A DNA stretch of 64,000 nucleotides from Paramarasmius palmivorus (taxonomy: Eukaryota; Basidiomycota; Agaricomycetes; Agaricales; Marasmiaceae): the NCBI GenBank assembly GCA_037176845.1, contig JAYKXP010000041.1, forward strand, positions 1 to 64,000, read 5' to 3'. Positions 54,240-64,000 of this stretch are shown here, piece after piece. A model generated the notes under the pieces. It did no database searches. It was not told the DNA's origin and saw nothing but the letters and a program-made list of their open reading frames with translations. Made by a program: the position numbers and the translations under genes. Position 1 is the first letter of the stretch, and every line of letters starts with the position of its first letter.

Positions 54240-54770
54240 AGCCTACAGCCTCAGAAGCTGACCAGCATCAAGGGTACTACAGTCATGCAGCTCTACATGG
54301 AGCCTGAGCCTGGCCATGTACCTGAATATGACCTGCTCAAAACTGAAGGAGGGTGAATCAAAACCATGACCTCTGACAAAGAACCCCCTCCTGGACCTGA
54401 GCAGGAACACACCACACTGAATGCACAACAAGAAGAAACAACGCCTGACCACCTGGCAGTAGACAAGTCATCCAACTGTGTAGACCCTGTCTAAAACAAA
54501 TATCTCAAGGGTGCCCTCATCACAATGCCCTACATGGAGCCCAAGCCAGGCCATGCATCTAAATATCACCTGATTGAAACAGAATGGGGGCCAATCCAAG
54601 TCTTGACTCCTGACCAACAACCTCCACCTACACCTGAGCAGCATACCACTCCAGATGCACAACCAGATAAAACAATGCCTCAGAACATGGAAGTTCACAT
54701 GTCAACACCTTCCAAAATGAATCTTGTGAACATACCCCACACCTTGCTCACAACAACACAGAAATTCTGA
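54240..54770 (+). pseudogene. proline/glutamine-rich protein fragment with tandem module
   Basis: Two copies of a module of about 80 codons: YMEPEPGHVPEYDLLKTEGG (54293 onward) and YMEPKPGHASKYHLIETEWG (54531 onward). Each is followed by a Pro/Gln/Glu-rich stretch (PPPGPEQEHTT / PPPTPEQHTT) and N.Q.(E/D).T(T/M)P. The first has a TGA and the region between carries a TAA-type stop, while the second module is open to 54768. Probably the C-terminal tail of a longer KOW-type gene starting before 54157. Function unknown. Confidence 0.5.
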
Positions 54771-54784
54771 CTCAAGAATATGAT

Positions 54785-55250
54785 TTGGAAACTGGAGATG
54801 ACAGTTGTCAAATTGGTGAATCTGATGTACACATATGCCTGGAAACATACAAGTACACATCAGCTACAGATACAGATGAAGATGTAGAATATGGTTATCC
54901 TTCTCAGCTCCATGAAGCCAGATCTCATTCACTTTGTGTCATCATTGAGCAACCCTGCCACTTGTTTGTGCTCACATCTGTTACAAGCAGTGCAATCCAA
55001 TGCCAACAACAAATACCAGAACCAGTGAGAAAATGGATGTTGAGGAAAATAGAAAGCTGCATGTAGGCCAGGGTGACAAAGAGGACAGCAAAGACAAGGA
55101 GACTAACCAAGATGTAAAACAGAAGACTGACAAGGAAGCTACACAACAGTTGGAAGATGATGAAGAAGAGAGCAAAAAAGAAGAGAGCGAAGAAGAGGGG
55201 AGTGAGTTTTACTGTAGGTCAAATCTCTTTCTAGTGGTCTCCTTACCTTA
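54785..55250 (+). pseudogene. acidic Lys/Glu-rich coding fragment
   Basis: Frames 54785-55066 and 55000-55257 read through an acidic segment (TDTDEDVEYGYPSQLH) and then a Lys/Glu/Asp-rich stretch (VEENRKLHVGQGDKEDSKDK; EDDEEESKKEESEEE), probably coiled-coil. They are joined by a frame change near 55040. This may be the N-terminal part of the JmjC-like copy 2 that follows. Confidence 0.35.
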
Positions 55251-55489
55251 CAAGTGACTCCAGTTTGGTGGTCTGAACATAACAAGAAAAAACCCAAAAA
55301 GTCAGAACTCCTATTAGACAAAAAAAAAACTCAGAAGGACAAGAAAAAGGGAACACCATAAAGAAGACAAAGAATTCCACAAAGTCCAAGACAAATACTG
55401 CAGGTTCCAAAGGTTTTATGACCACAAAATCTAAGGCCAAAACTGCTACAGGACTACCCCTATTTGAAACCACAACAGGTTAGACAGTA

Positions 55490-56430
55490 AGTACCACTAC
55501 TCCAATAGAATACCCTAGACTCACCAGGGCTAAGCCACATATTGGAAAAACCTACAAACTTCATGATTTAAGTGGATGCCAACATGATTCATGTGAATGC
55601 CAACACCAACACATCATGAAACAGTTTATAGAGGATGACATTGACAACTTTGACAAGCTCATCATGTTGGGCAACCACGTAGTTCATTCCACGTCAACAG
55701 TCAATTCCTGGTCCTTGCTCATGTTGCCCCATGCCTTCCACTGTGGTCATGTTAATGCTGCAGGATATTGTACCATCATAAGTGTTGAGTTCAGTCCCAA
55801 ATTAATAACAATCCTTGTCTCTCCAGATATTCAGGATTGGATGGCCACTGGATCACTCAACTTCTTTTATGGTCTTACTATGGTAATGGAAAACACTCTT
55901 GGGTACTAGCTTGCAACATTTCTTTTGGGCCCAGGTGATGCCATGTAGGTCATGATTTGACCATGTCCCTATTAGTTCTCTCTGACAATACTTTACAGAA
56001 TCATTCATGCCACTGATGACTGTTCACTATGGCTGCTGAGGCAGTCACTTCTATTGTGTGTCAACACTGCAAAGGACTTGCCATGCCCTCCTTCACATGG
56101 TACATGTATGTCGACCACTTCTTCCAGCCCACAGACATTAACTCAGATTGCTTCCACAGTTACTGCCCCTGTTTGTTTGAAGACCCTCAAGAGTTTAGTG
56201 ACCATCTTATCAAACTCGACCAAGTAAACAAAAGGATTGCAAAACTTGTTATACTTGGTTAGTCTGTCTCCCATTGACCTGTAATCCCTCTCACTCATTA
56301 GCAGGTGTCAACCATATGTTCACCAGTGTTGGGGAGTGTGAATATGGCTGCTACAAGTGCAGATTCAAGGGGTCATTGACCCAAGTATACCTACATTTCT
56401 GCCTTGACCATGTAAGTTTGTTATACATTC
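55490..56430 (+). pseudogene. JmjC/cupin-like gene, copy 2, decayed
   Basis: Plus-strand homolog of the gene at 42-43.9 kb. KLHDLSGCQHDSCECQHQH precedes the core SWSLLMLPHAFHCGHVNAAG, then YCTIISVEFSPKLITIL and DWMATGSLNFFYGL, which align with the first copy. The HxD motif reads His-Val-Asn (55748-55756), so the Asp is lost here. After an intron-like gap the C-terminal block (PLMTVHYGC-stop-GSHFYC) matches PMMVHF...GHFYC of copy 1. Cys/His pairs (YGCYKCRF; VCQHCKG) follow. Several stops. No enzymatic activity expected. Confidence 0.5.
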
Positions 56431-56542
56431 TCTTTCAATTGATAAATCTGACAATTTTCCAGCTTGACTTTGTAAAGAGGAGGCCTGTGAAAGTGTGCAA
56501 ATTTAGCAGGTCAGCAAACTGTGTCTGTTTCAAAGCTATACT

Positions 56543-56837
56543 TATACAAAGTCTGCTTTGGCGCTCTAATTATACTTGTTCTACTGCACATACACTTGCA
56601 TTCATGTATATTTATCTTTTACTTTATTGAACCTACCTATGGTATATGGGCATGTAGGAGTATGTAAAACACATATTTTTGCATTAGTGGATGGTACTTT
56701 AATGCCACATTGAAACACATTTTCAATACAAAAGTTACTATTATCAACACTTTTGTGTGATTACAGTCAATTGCATTGAGTTCTAGTCATTGTTATTGAT
56801 TAATTTAACTGGTAATACTTTGTTATAGATTCTAACA
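56543..56837 (+). repeat. copia LTR fragment D
   Basis: Opposite orientation to copies A, B, C and E. It ends GATTCTAACA at 56837 and is truncated at its start. Confidence 0.85.
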
Positions 56838-57303
56838 TGTATTGTGCAGGAGCCCATTAGAGGATCAGTGGTAATGGTTTAGTGTGTGTGCTAATGATGA
56901 CTTGCACCATACTGTACCTTGATGCTGTTGTAAAAATATTGAATTGTGAATGTATAAGGTACAAGAGTCATAGATGTTCTTCCTGTGTGTGGGATTAGCT
57001 GAGAATAGGAATACATAATAGTTCACATACCTCTGCTGAAGGTTTCACAATGTACCACCTGCTGGATTTTTCTGCCTCCTGGTGTGAAAACTTGGCTACC
57101 TGCATAACAAAGTCAGTAGAATGTACAATATAGGTGATGTGTTACCTTGTCTTCATCCCCTGTTGTTGGCCATGGATAGAAGGGGTCCATAAGCCTCACA
57201 ACAGTGACATTTTGGTGGACTGCTTCAGCTGAAAGGAGCAGACACTCACTGTACTAAGGGCACAATCTCTCTTGATGGACAACACAAACAACATTGCTAC
57301 TGG
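56838..57303. other. no gene seen
   Basis: AT-rich spacer with no supported frame or repeat. Confidence 0.25.
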
Positions 57304-57588
57304 TTGATTGTAAAGGGTTATGTCACTAAAATCTTGATTGGTGACAAGATTGCCATGCAGGTTCTCAACTCAATGAGATATTCTGGTGAGGTGATCAGTA
57401 TTGTAACTCCAAAGACTGGTACCTTGCATAAACAAAGGAACTGGTATATAGACAGAGTAGACTATTCTGAGGGGCTGAAAGCTGCAATCATCACCTGGGG
57501 TAAGCCAAAGGAGAGAGAAAAATACTACTTACTGCACATCACCTGGAAGAAGAACAATGGTCACTACATTGATGTTATCATTGTCTAG
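57304..57588 (+). CDS. unknown fragment, 94 codons
   Basis: Open frame MIVKGYVTKILIGDKIAMQV...GKPKEREKYYLLHITWKKNN. Beta-rich in character, perhaps another piece of a KOW-type protein, but no diagnostic motif. The sequence before it lacks a promoter-like signal, so this is probably a relic. Confidence 0.3.
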   Translation: MIVKGYVTKILIGDKIAMQVLNSMRYSGEVISIVTPKTGTLHKQRNWYIDRVDYSEGLKAAIITWGKPKEREKYYLLHITWKKNNGHYIDVIIV

Positions 57589-59101
57589 AGTTGTTGGCTT
57601 CAGAGCTTCATTGCAAAGTTTGATCATTGTTGTTATATATTTGAAAGTAAAACATCCAGATTTTACATCCCTGCTGCAGAAGGGTTTCTGACACATTGCC
57701 CCCTGCTTCCTTGTGACTCAGGGTGAGATAACCTGTCTGGTGAAGCAACTAACATGAGGTCATTTTATGAGAAGATTCTCAGCAGTGCCCAGTCTGTCAC
57801 AAATTCATTATATCCCTTTCTGCTCTGGGCTGTTGAGGCCTGGTATCAGCTATATAATGTATTTGACAAGCAGAAATGGAAGAGATGCTTACATTGGTTA
57901 ACCAAACATGCTCACAATCTAACTGCAACACACTACTCCCATCTTTCCTAGCTTATGTCAGATACAAAGAAAAACACACTTATTGACATAATGTGTCACA
58001 TTCTGGTCAAGCACCTTGAATCCAATGAAAAGGCTGATGATAGTGAGACTGATTGTACCACAAACCTTTATGCACAACATCAAACCAGATTTCAACCACA
58101 AGCAGCCACACACCAAGTACCTTAAGCATCCAGAAGAAAACATGCTGTCTCATGTTCTCTGTTTTCAATGAGGTATATCAGTACTGGCTCATGTTTGAGG
58201 TTGATTTTAAAGAGAAGATTGCTTATGAGCTTCTTTATATCTCCAGTTCAGTTGGATCATTGACATGCTTACTCTTCAGGAGATTCACTTGTGCATGAAG
58301 GCTTTAAAGCACCAAAGGAGCCTTTGAGGAAGTTGTTGTGGTGGTTGAATGGTTGATTTGAAGATGGTTTTGACAGTAGAGGCAATAGATAGAGATTAGG
58401 GCATGGTCATCAGGATGACTAAATTATATGTGGTTGTTAGGATCCACCCCATTTTCTCTCCTCAACCACATTCTTGCCTTGTATAGCTGATATCAGACCA
58501 CTTCATCTTATTGAGACTATTATCACACACTATCTCAATCTTGACACCCATGTGTTTACCTCATATTTTACCCTGACTCCTATTCCAACTCATCTTACCC
58601 TGTCCTTGGAGCCTCTCTGCACCCAACTCATAGTTGACACCCTATGCAGTAACATTAATGATCACCATCAAACACTGCTCATAGAGCACTCACCCTGTGA
58701 TTGTCCACCCTTTCTATCAATGAAGGACAAAGACAGTGACCAGGTTGACATCCAAAGGCACAGAGGACATAGGCCAAATTCACTGGAGATATATATAGAG
58801 CAACCCATCTCCACTAGCCTTCCACACTCAGTCCATTCAAAAAGTTGACCACTGTCAGTGCTTGTACACTGTACATCAAGTGGTCCTGACCAGAGAGAAG
58901 ATATACTACATATTCTGCTGCCTGGTAATATTCCAGGTTTGTAAATGTTAGCTTAAATTCTCTCAAGTCAAATAAGGAAAATGAGACCTACCAGTTGTGA
59001 GTTAAGAATCAAACCACCTGCAATTGAATGGGAAATAAATGGGAGAGGGATTCCATCACCAGAATACACCTTGGCAGACTGTCTGGGTCCACATTGAGTA
59101 C
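57589..59101. other. unassigned, short decayed coding fragments
   Basis: Includes a 124-codon plus-strand frame at 58474-58848 (MPCIADIRPLHLIETIITHY...) without a known domain, and short frames at 57754 and 58053. No repeat boundaries seen. Confidence 0.25.
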
Positions 59102-59446
59102 GGAATGAAATGATGAAGTATAAAACACTTCTTCAACACTAAGTCCAACAAAATATACAAAGTCTGCTTTGGCACTCTAATTATGCTTGTTCTACTGTAC
59201 ATACACTTGCATTCATGTATATTTATCTTTTACTTTACTTATTGAACCTACCTATGGTGTATGAGCATGTAGGAGTATGTAAAACGCGTATTTTCACATT
59301 AGTGGATGGTACTTTCATGCCTTGAGTGGACTGTGTTACAATAGGTACAAACAAACTGTAATTACTTACATGTCAAAAGTTGACACTTGAAACACATTTT
59401 CAATACAAAAGTTACTATTATCAACACTTTGATATAGATTCTAACA
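59102..59446 (+). repeat. copia LTR copy F
   Basis: Plus orientation, beginning within GAATGAA.TGATGAAGT and ending GATTCTAACA at 59446, with an internal loss of about 75 bp before the end. It faces the opposite way to the copia element at 60.5-63.7 kb, so it is not that element's 3' LTR. Confidence 0.8.
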
Positions 59447-59875
59447 TTGAGGGTACCAGGGCATTAGATACTTCTGGGTCAATAATTTGCCTGAGGTGGT
59501 CTTGTTGGGGAGTTTCAACGATGAAGAAGTTATAGTGGTGATATGTTGATAGAAATGGGCAGAATCATGTTTCAAAGTCTGCCAGCACTAAAGCCACTGA
59601 CATTGGAGTTTTGTAACTTCAACTTGGCTCCCTTTCTTGCCAGCCTCACCTTCTACTTCTGTCAAATGCTGCCCACAAAGAAATCATCAAAAATGGCTAC
59701 TGGTTTTACTGTGTCTGTCATCTAAGCCAGACAAGCATTAGTTAAGGGTCTGACCCAGACAGCAGCACAGTTTTATCTCATGTCACACTTTAGTATGATA
59801 TCTATCACACAATGCAAGTTCCCACAAACACTCTTTTGGCACTAGCACCAACAATAAATTCATCATCTTATACTT
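59447..59875. other. no gene seen
   Basis: A 60-codon frame (59543-59725) is judged chance. No repeat noticed. Confidence 0.25.
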
Positions 59876-60240
59876 TTGCCATTGGTGTATAATATGTTCA
59901 CTACTAGGTTCCCAGCAGTGATACCAAGTCCATATGGTACTTAGTATGATGTACTAGTGCAATTCTGAACACAACAATTAGTGTCAAAATGACTGGTTTT
60001 CAGCGATTTCATTCTGGTACCCTCACAATGTTATGGATTGTATGTGGTTATCGTACAAATAGATTGCTATGGTCAATCAGAACTCTATCCAAGTCAGGCC
60101 CTAGCCTTATTGAGAAGACTAGTTGGGATCTTACTGCAGACAAGAACTTGAGAGGTCGTGATAAAGACCAAGTTGTTGGCTTTGTGTATTGCTCTACACT
60201 TCTCCTAATAGTGAAACTTTATACTAGTTCGTCTTGATGA
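59876..60240 (+). mobile_element. relic of the 1.8-kb LTR element: LTR 3' end plus leader
   Basis: 59876-60027 matches the last 150 bp of the solo LTRs (GTACTTAGTATGATGTACTA; TTTCAGCGATTTCATTCTGG) and ends CCCTCACA. What follows (ATGTTATGGATTGTATGTGG...) differs from both solo-LTR flanks but resembles 14200-14440, so it is probably internal leader sequence of the full element. Confidence 0.6.
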
Positions 60241-60562
60241 CGTTCTGGAAGTGTTTTAACCAGTTGGGTATTCTATCTATTCCAGTCCAGGTCTTTACAA
60301 TCACTCCAAGTCTACATAGATTGAACCAGCAACACATCTAAGAAGTACTAAGCATTTACATTGGAATCACATAAAGGCTGAATCTGAGTCTAATATCTGC
60401 AGTCTATCCTTTACTCTAGCACTCATCTTGAAACTCAGCACTGTAATCTTCTTATACTTTGGCTCACATCATTTTAAGTCTTTCTAGACAATACCAGGGA
60501 ATGTGTCTTGAAAGGTAGTGCAGATCATTGTCCATGCTTTCACTTCACTGCCTTGGGACTAG
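60241..60562. other. junction region, no gene
   Basis: Sequence between the LTR-element relic and the broken end of the copia polyprotein. Reverse transcriptase would be expected here on the minus strand but is not seen. Confidence 0.35.
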
Positions 60563-61550
60563 CTAGACAGGACCAAAACACCTGTCTGGGAAGTAAGCAT
60601 ATCTTTTCTGCCTCCAAATTCTGTTTGATCCTGAGCTGTCCTTTTTAGACTGATAGAAGGTGTCTTGTTCACGGGATACATTTTCCAACAGCCAGTGAGT
60701 GTCTACATAGATCTCACCAGCTATCAACCCTGAAAGTGAGTACCATCGCCAAGATTCTTCCCATGCAATACTGCAGGCTCTCATCATGAATTTCATGTCC
60801 CGATCACATCTATCTAGACATAACAGAGTGGCACTCTTGAAAGGAATCTTATTCTGGTGTATATTCTCTTTCCCAGCTGTTCTATATGTGTAACATTCAT
60901 CAAACTCTGCCCTTTCACTGATTACCACTTTCTTTGTCTCTGGATTCCAGAACTTCCACCCTTTAACACCATCAGGATATCCAATAAAGATGCACTTTTC
61001 CATATGTGATCCCAGGTGTGCCCTTTTATCCTTTTGCACCAGCACATAGGCAACACATCCCCATACCCTCAGATGATCCCCTCTTGGCTTTTTCTTGTAT
61101 CACAACTCAAATGGAGTTGCATTTGGTACAGCAGATGTAGGGGTACAATTCCACACATGAACAAGTGCAGCCAGGCATTCAGGACTCTTTCAGCATTGCA
61201 GTGATCCTTTCATCCATGATTCTGTTTGCATGCTCTGCAACTCCATTCTGTTGGGGGCGGTTTCTGACTGTGTATTGGGTTTCAATTCCACATTGCTCTA
61301 GAAATCCCAGAAACTCCTTTGACATATATTCACCACCCTTGTCACATCTGAACACTTTGATTTTACACTCCAACAAGTTCTCAGCCCATGCCTTGAACTG
61401 TTTAAATGCTTGGAATGCATCACTTTTTCTCTTCAAGGGTAGAACAGCTCTAAACCTTGAATGGTCATCAATGAATGTGATCCAGTATTTGTTCCCACTA
61501 GGAGATGTGACACCAATATAATGGAGATCAGAATGGATGAGCTCCAGCAC
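60563..61550 (-). pseudogene. copia integrase
   Basis: Minus strand. The frame at 61550 opens LELIHSDLHYIGVTSPSGNK (first Asp), continues FIDDHSRFRAVLPLKRKSDA, RCDKGGEYMSKEFLGFLEQC (second Asp) and RPQQNGVAEHANRIMDERIT (catalytic Glu), so the DDE triad is intact. TGA at 61179 and a frame change follow. The frame resumes with LVQKDKRAHLGSHMEKCIFI and GYPDGVKGWKFWNPETKKVV, the usual C-terminal block of copia integrases. The element breaks off about 100 codons later. Confidence 0.9.
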
Positions 61551-61589
61551 ATGCTTAGCTCTAGATGTTGATGAAGGAAAAGGATTTGC

Positions 61590-62285
61590 TCACATTTTAC
61601 CAGCTAAGCATGGCTTACATATGGGATCTGGCTTTGCATCAGAGTCTAGCCTAAGGCCCTCAACCAACTTCTCCTTTAGCAGCTTTGAAATATCACCATA
61701 GTTCAAGTGACTGAAGTGCTTATGCCACAGCTCAAGGTCAAGAGGCAGAGTTGATACCAAAGAAGCACTTTCCATTATATCCACAGTAGAACCATTCAAA
61801 TATCCAACATTGTTATCATTTATATGTGCAGTAAAAAGAACTGGTCCATTTATATCAAACTGTATTGTACTTTGCCAAATATGTATGTGAAAGTTGTGTT
61901 TCTTTGTCAAATGAAGAACAGCTAACAAATTGTTTTTGAGTGCAGGTACATGTAGTACTCTACTGAATTCTATATGTCTAGTTTGGTGACCATCTATCAT
62001 AGGTCTAAACAGAACAGTGCCCATGCCCTCTGAATAAATAACTCTATCATCTGCCAATTTTATAGGAACTCTATATGGTTTGTAGTTGTGAATCCAGCTA
62101 CGATGTGGTGTCATATGAGAAGTGGCGCCTGTGTCTGTATTCCATTTGTAATTATCAGAGATTGTATCCATTTCAGAATCAGTAAAAGCACTTGCACTGG
62201 CAGCACTTTCAACAACTTTTGTCTCTGCCTCTGCCTTGTTTGCCTTGTTCTCTCCCTGCTTCTTCAACTCTGGACATTCATATCT
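61590..62285 (-). pseudogene. copia aspartic protease and pre-integrase region
   Basis: Continues gag in the same frame after a TAG. The active-site motif is NTDTGATSHMTPH (about 62110-62150). ALKNNLLAVLHLTKKHNFHI and LELWHKHFSHLNYGDISKLL...CKPCLAGKM form the GAG-pre-integrase zinc finger (two His, two Cys intact). A TGA at about 61590 replaces what is probably an Arg codon before ANPFPSS. Confidence 0.88.
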
Positions 62286-63026
62286 CTAATGCCCTTCTCC
62301 CTGACAGTGATGACAGATCCCCAGTTTCTTCCTTGGCCCATTGCCATTTCCCCTTGAACCACCAAACCCATGTCCCTTGAACCTGCTGCTGCCCTGAGCC
62401 TTTATAACTGCATTGGCTCTGTTGACCTGCTCCACCTGGCGCTGCCTGTTCTGTTCATCTGCTCTGAATGCCTCTAGGATTGTGGCTTTGTCTAGGCTAG
62501 GCTTCAACAACAAGTTGGATGACAGATTGGAGTATTCTGCTGGCAACGCACGTATAAGTGCCATTGCTTGTAGTTCGTTGTCCAACTCGTCTATTGTGAA
62601 GTCTGATGGCCTGAGATTGCGAATAGTGGACATTGCCTTTTCAATCCTGACCCCCAGATCCAACAGTGACTCATTCTCTTTCTTTTGGATTGAGAAGAGG
62701 TCATCATAGGCATTAAAACGAGCACCAGGCTTCTTGGAGACATGAGCCTCCTCCAGTGCTTTCCACATCTTTACAGGGTCATTCTGAATATCCCTGATGT
62801 GTACTTTTTGGTCTTGATCCACTAAGAGGTAGATCTCTCCAGCAGCTTGCTCCTTCTTTGTCTCCCATTTCTCTGCCAGCTCCTTGTCTTCTGGTTTTGT
62901 TTTTCTACCAGATACCAATCCCCACAGTTTACAACGCACTAACCATGCAGTTGTATCACCTCTCCAGCGAGCATAGTTGTTGTTGTTCAAGGGTGTAATC
63001 CTTGGTGTACTTGTTGATTCTGACAT
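62286..63026 (-). pseudogene. copia gag (capsid) with disrupted zinc knuckle
   Basis: ATG at 63026 (MSESTSTPRITPLNNNNYAR) is preferred over the in-frame ATG at 63089 because the NYxxW block near the start is typical of copia gag. The UBN2/gag domain runs through WKALEEAHVSKKPGARFNAY and LIRALPAEYSNLSSNLLLKP. The CCHC knuckle CHHCQGEGH-stop-RYEC contains TAG at 62286-62288 between His and the last Cys. An RG-rich stretch precedes it. Gag packages element RNA; this copy would give a truncated protein without the full knuckle. Confidence 0.88.
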
Positions 63027-63210
63027 TGTAAATGTTGATGTTTTGGTTGTTGTATAAGCCCACAAGTGTGATGAATGCACAATAAACAATATAACCAGTC
63101 AATGAATGAACTGGCACAATAGCACTTGACTTGTAACAAGTCAAATAGCAAAAACCCGCAGTAGTAACAAATTCAATTGTATGAATCAACAGTTGTATGC
63201 ACAGTTTAAA

Positions 63211-63228
63211 AGGCCGGGGCCCATAACC
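63211..63228 (-). other. copia primer-binding site, half-tRNA(iMet) type
   Basis: Directly after the 5' LTR on the minus strand lies GGTTATGGGCCCCGGCC. In Drosophila copia the site GGTTATGGGCCC... pairs with the anticodon stem-loop of initiator tRNA-Met, so that a 5' half tRNA primes synthesis. The first 12 bases match. Confidence 0.7.
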
Positions 63229-63650
63229 TGTTAGAATCTATATCAAAGTATTACCAGTTATAACTGATCAATAACAATGACTAGAACTCAATGCAATTGA
63301 CTGTGATCACCCAAAAGTGTTGATAATAGTAACTTTTGTATTGAAAATGTGTTTCAAGTGTCAACTCTCTGTGACATGTAAGTAATTACTGTTTGTTTGT
63401 ACCTATTGTGATGCGGATCGCTCGAGGCATTAAAACACCGTCCACTAATGTGAAAATACACGTTTTACATACTCCTACATGCTCATACACCATAGGTAGG
63501 TTCAATAAGTAAAGTAAAAGATAAATAAACATGAATGCAAGTGTATGTGCAGTAGAACAAGCATAATTAGAGTGCCAAAGTGGACTTTGTATATTTTGTT
63601 GGACTCAGTGTTGAAGAAGTGTTTCATCAACTTCTTCACTTCATTCAACA
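63229..63650 (-). mobile_element. copia 5' LTR (copy E)
   Basis: 422 bp; on the element strand it starts TGTTGAATGAAG and ends GATTCTAACA, bordered by the primer-binding site. Copies A-D and F in this window derive from the same family. Confidence 0.9.
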
Positions 63651-64000
63651 GTAGCAGAATGAGGGGAGTATACAGCACCCTAGAGGTAGCCAGTGGTAGA
63701 CAAAATAGCTAACCAGCACAGCTGAAAAGAAAGGTCTATTATAAACACCTGCTGGAGACTATGTAGCCCCTGCCAAGTCTTACAAACTGGTGTGGTTGTT
63801 TTACAGGGCTGTCTACTTATAGGCTTACATTCTCTCCTCTTATGCAACAATAATAAAGTGCAAAACTAGTGTATTTGCATTCAGAAATGAAGTGATAAAA
63901 GTCAGGTATATCACCACTGTTTTAACAATTCCTCATATAATTCTCAACTATCCTCACTCTACCAACAACCTGAATTTGGCTGCATGCATGACTGTAATGC
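63651..64000. other. no gene seen
   Basis: AT-rich flank of the copia element; no supported frame. Confidence 0.3.

Larger units (their letters stand above)
60563..63650 (-). mobile_element. Ty1/copia retrotransposon, 3'-truncated
   Basis: Minus strand: 5' LTR (63650-63229), primer-binding site (63228-63211), gag (ATG 63026), protease, pre-integrase zinc finger and integrase, then a break near 60563. Reverse transcriptase, RNase H and the 3' LTR are missing. At least four stops or frameshifts interrupt the polyprotein. The order protease-integrase before reverse transcriptase is the copia arrangement. Confidence 0.9.

Noticed and set aside
59102..63650. Copia element with LTRs F and E as a matching pair
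   Set aside because: LTR F is in the opposite orientation and the polyprotein lacks reverse transcriptase, so F cannot be the 3' LTR.

Overview
The window looks like a mushroom-forming basidiomycete (Agaricomycete-like) genome segment dominated by mobile DNA. The signs are spliceosomal introns of about 40-80 bp inside almost every readable gene, a fungal mitochondrial PPR-type gene, a Helitron whose N-terminal region is of the fungal DUF6570 type, pogo-type DDE_1 transposons and a Ty1/copia element. I cannot name the species. There is no sign of bacterial organisation and I see no tRNA or rRNA gene.

Layout. 0.3-4.4 kb: one well-preserved host gene, a minus-strand mitochondrial PPR-type protein with two clear introns. 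4.8-8.2 kb: repeat DNA, a relic acidic coding exon and a 2.3-kb fold-back element. 8.2-9.8 kb: a truncated Ty3/gypsy integrase tail abutting a second copy of the 5' end of the PPR gene. 9.9-12.7 kb: an unknown spliced gene split by a 1.8-kb solo LTR with 4-bp target duplications. 12.7-16.6 kb: unknown coding fragments and retroelement leader-like sequence. 17.0-23.8 kb: a degenerate Helitron transposase on the minus strand (DUF6570, Rep/HUH, PIF1-type helicase, then a ubiquitin-protease-like domain). Its 3' terminus is readable at 16989 (hairpin + CTAG, inserted between A and T in a repeat). The interrupted repeat resumes near 34450, so the insertion may span about 17 kb. Inside that interval sits a CACTA-like palindrome (28641-33705) with two 1249-bp arms, itself split by a second copy of the 1.8-kb solo LTR.

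34.4-39.1 kb: an arm relic of the fold-back family, a decayed spliced gene and a pogo-type transposase gene that has lost a catalytic Asp. 39.3-41.8 kb: two unknown but well-spliced small genes. 42-56.5 kb: a graveyard of repeated gene families: two decayed JmjC/cupin-like genes (one split by a solo copia LTR with a 5-bp target duplication), a multi-KOW (Spt5-like) gene, a lysine-rich gene built from tandem modules, and a proline-rich tandem module. 56.5-64 kb: more solo copia LTRs, a third relic of the 1.8-kb LTR, and a 3'-truncated Ty1/copia element on the minus strand (LTR, half-tRNA-type primer site, gag, protease, integrase, no reverse transcriptase).

The genes do not form a pathway. What links them is insertion history: several nested insertions can be ordered by their target-site duplications, and at two sites conceptual removal of an LTR restores a reading frame.
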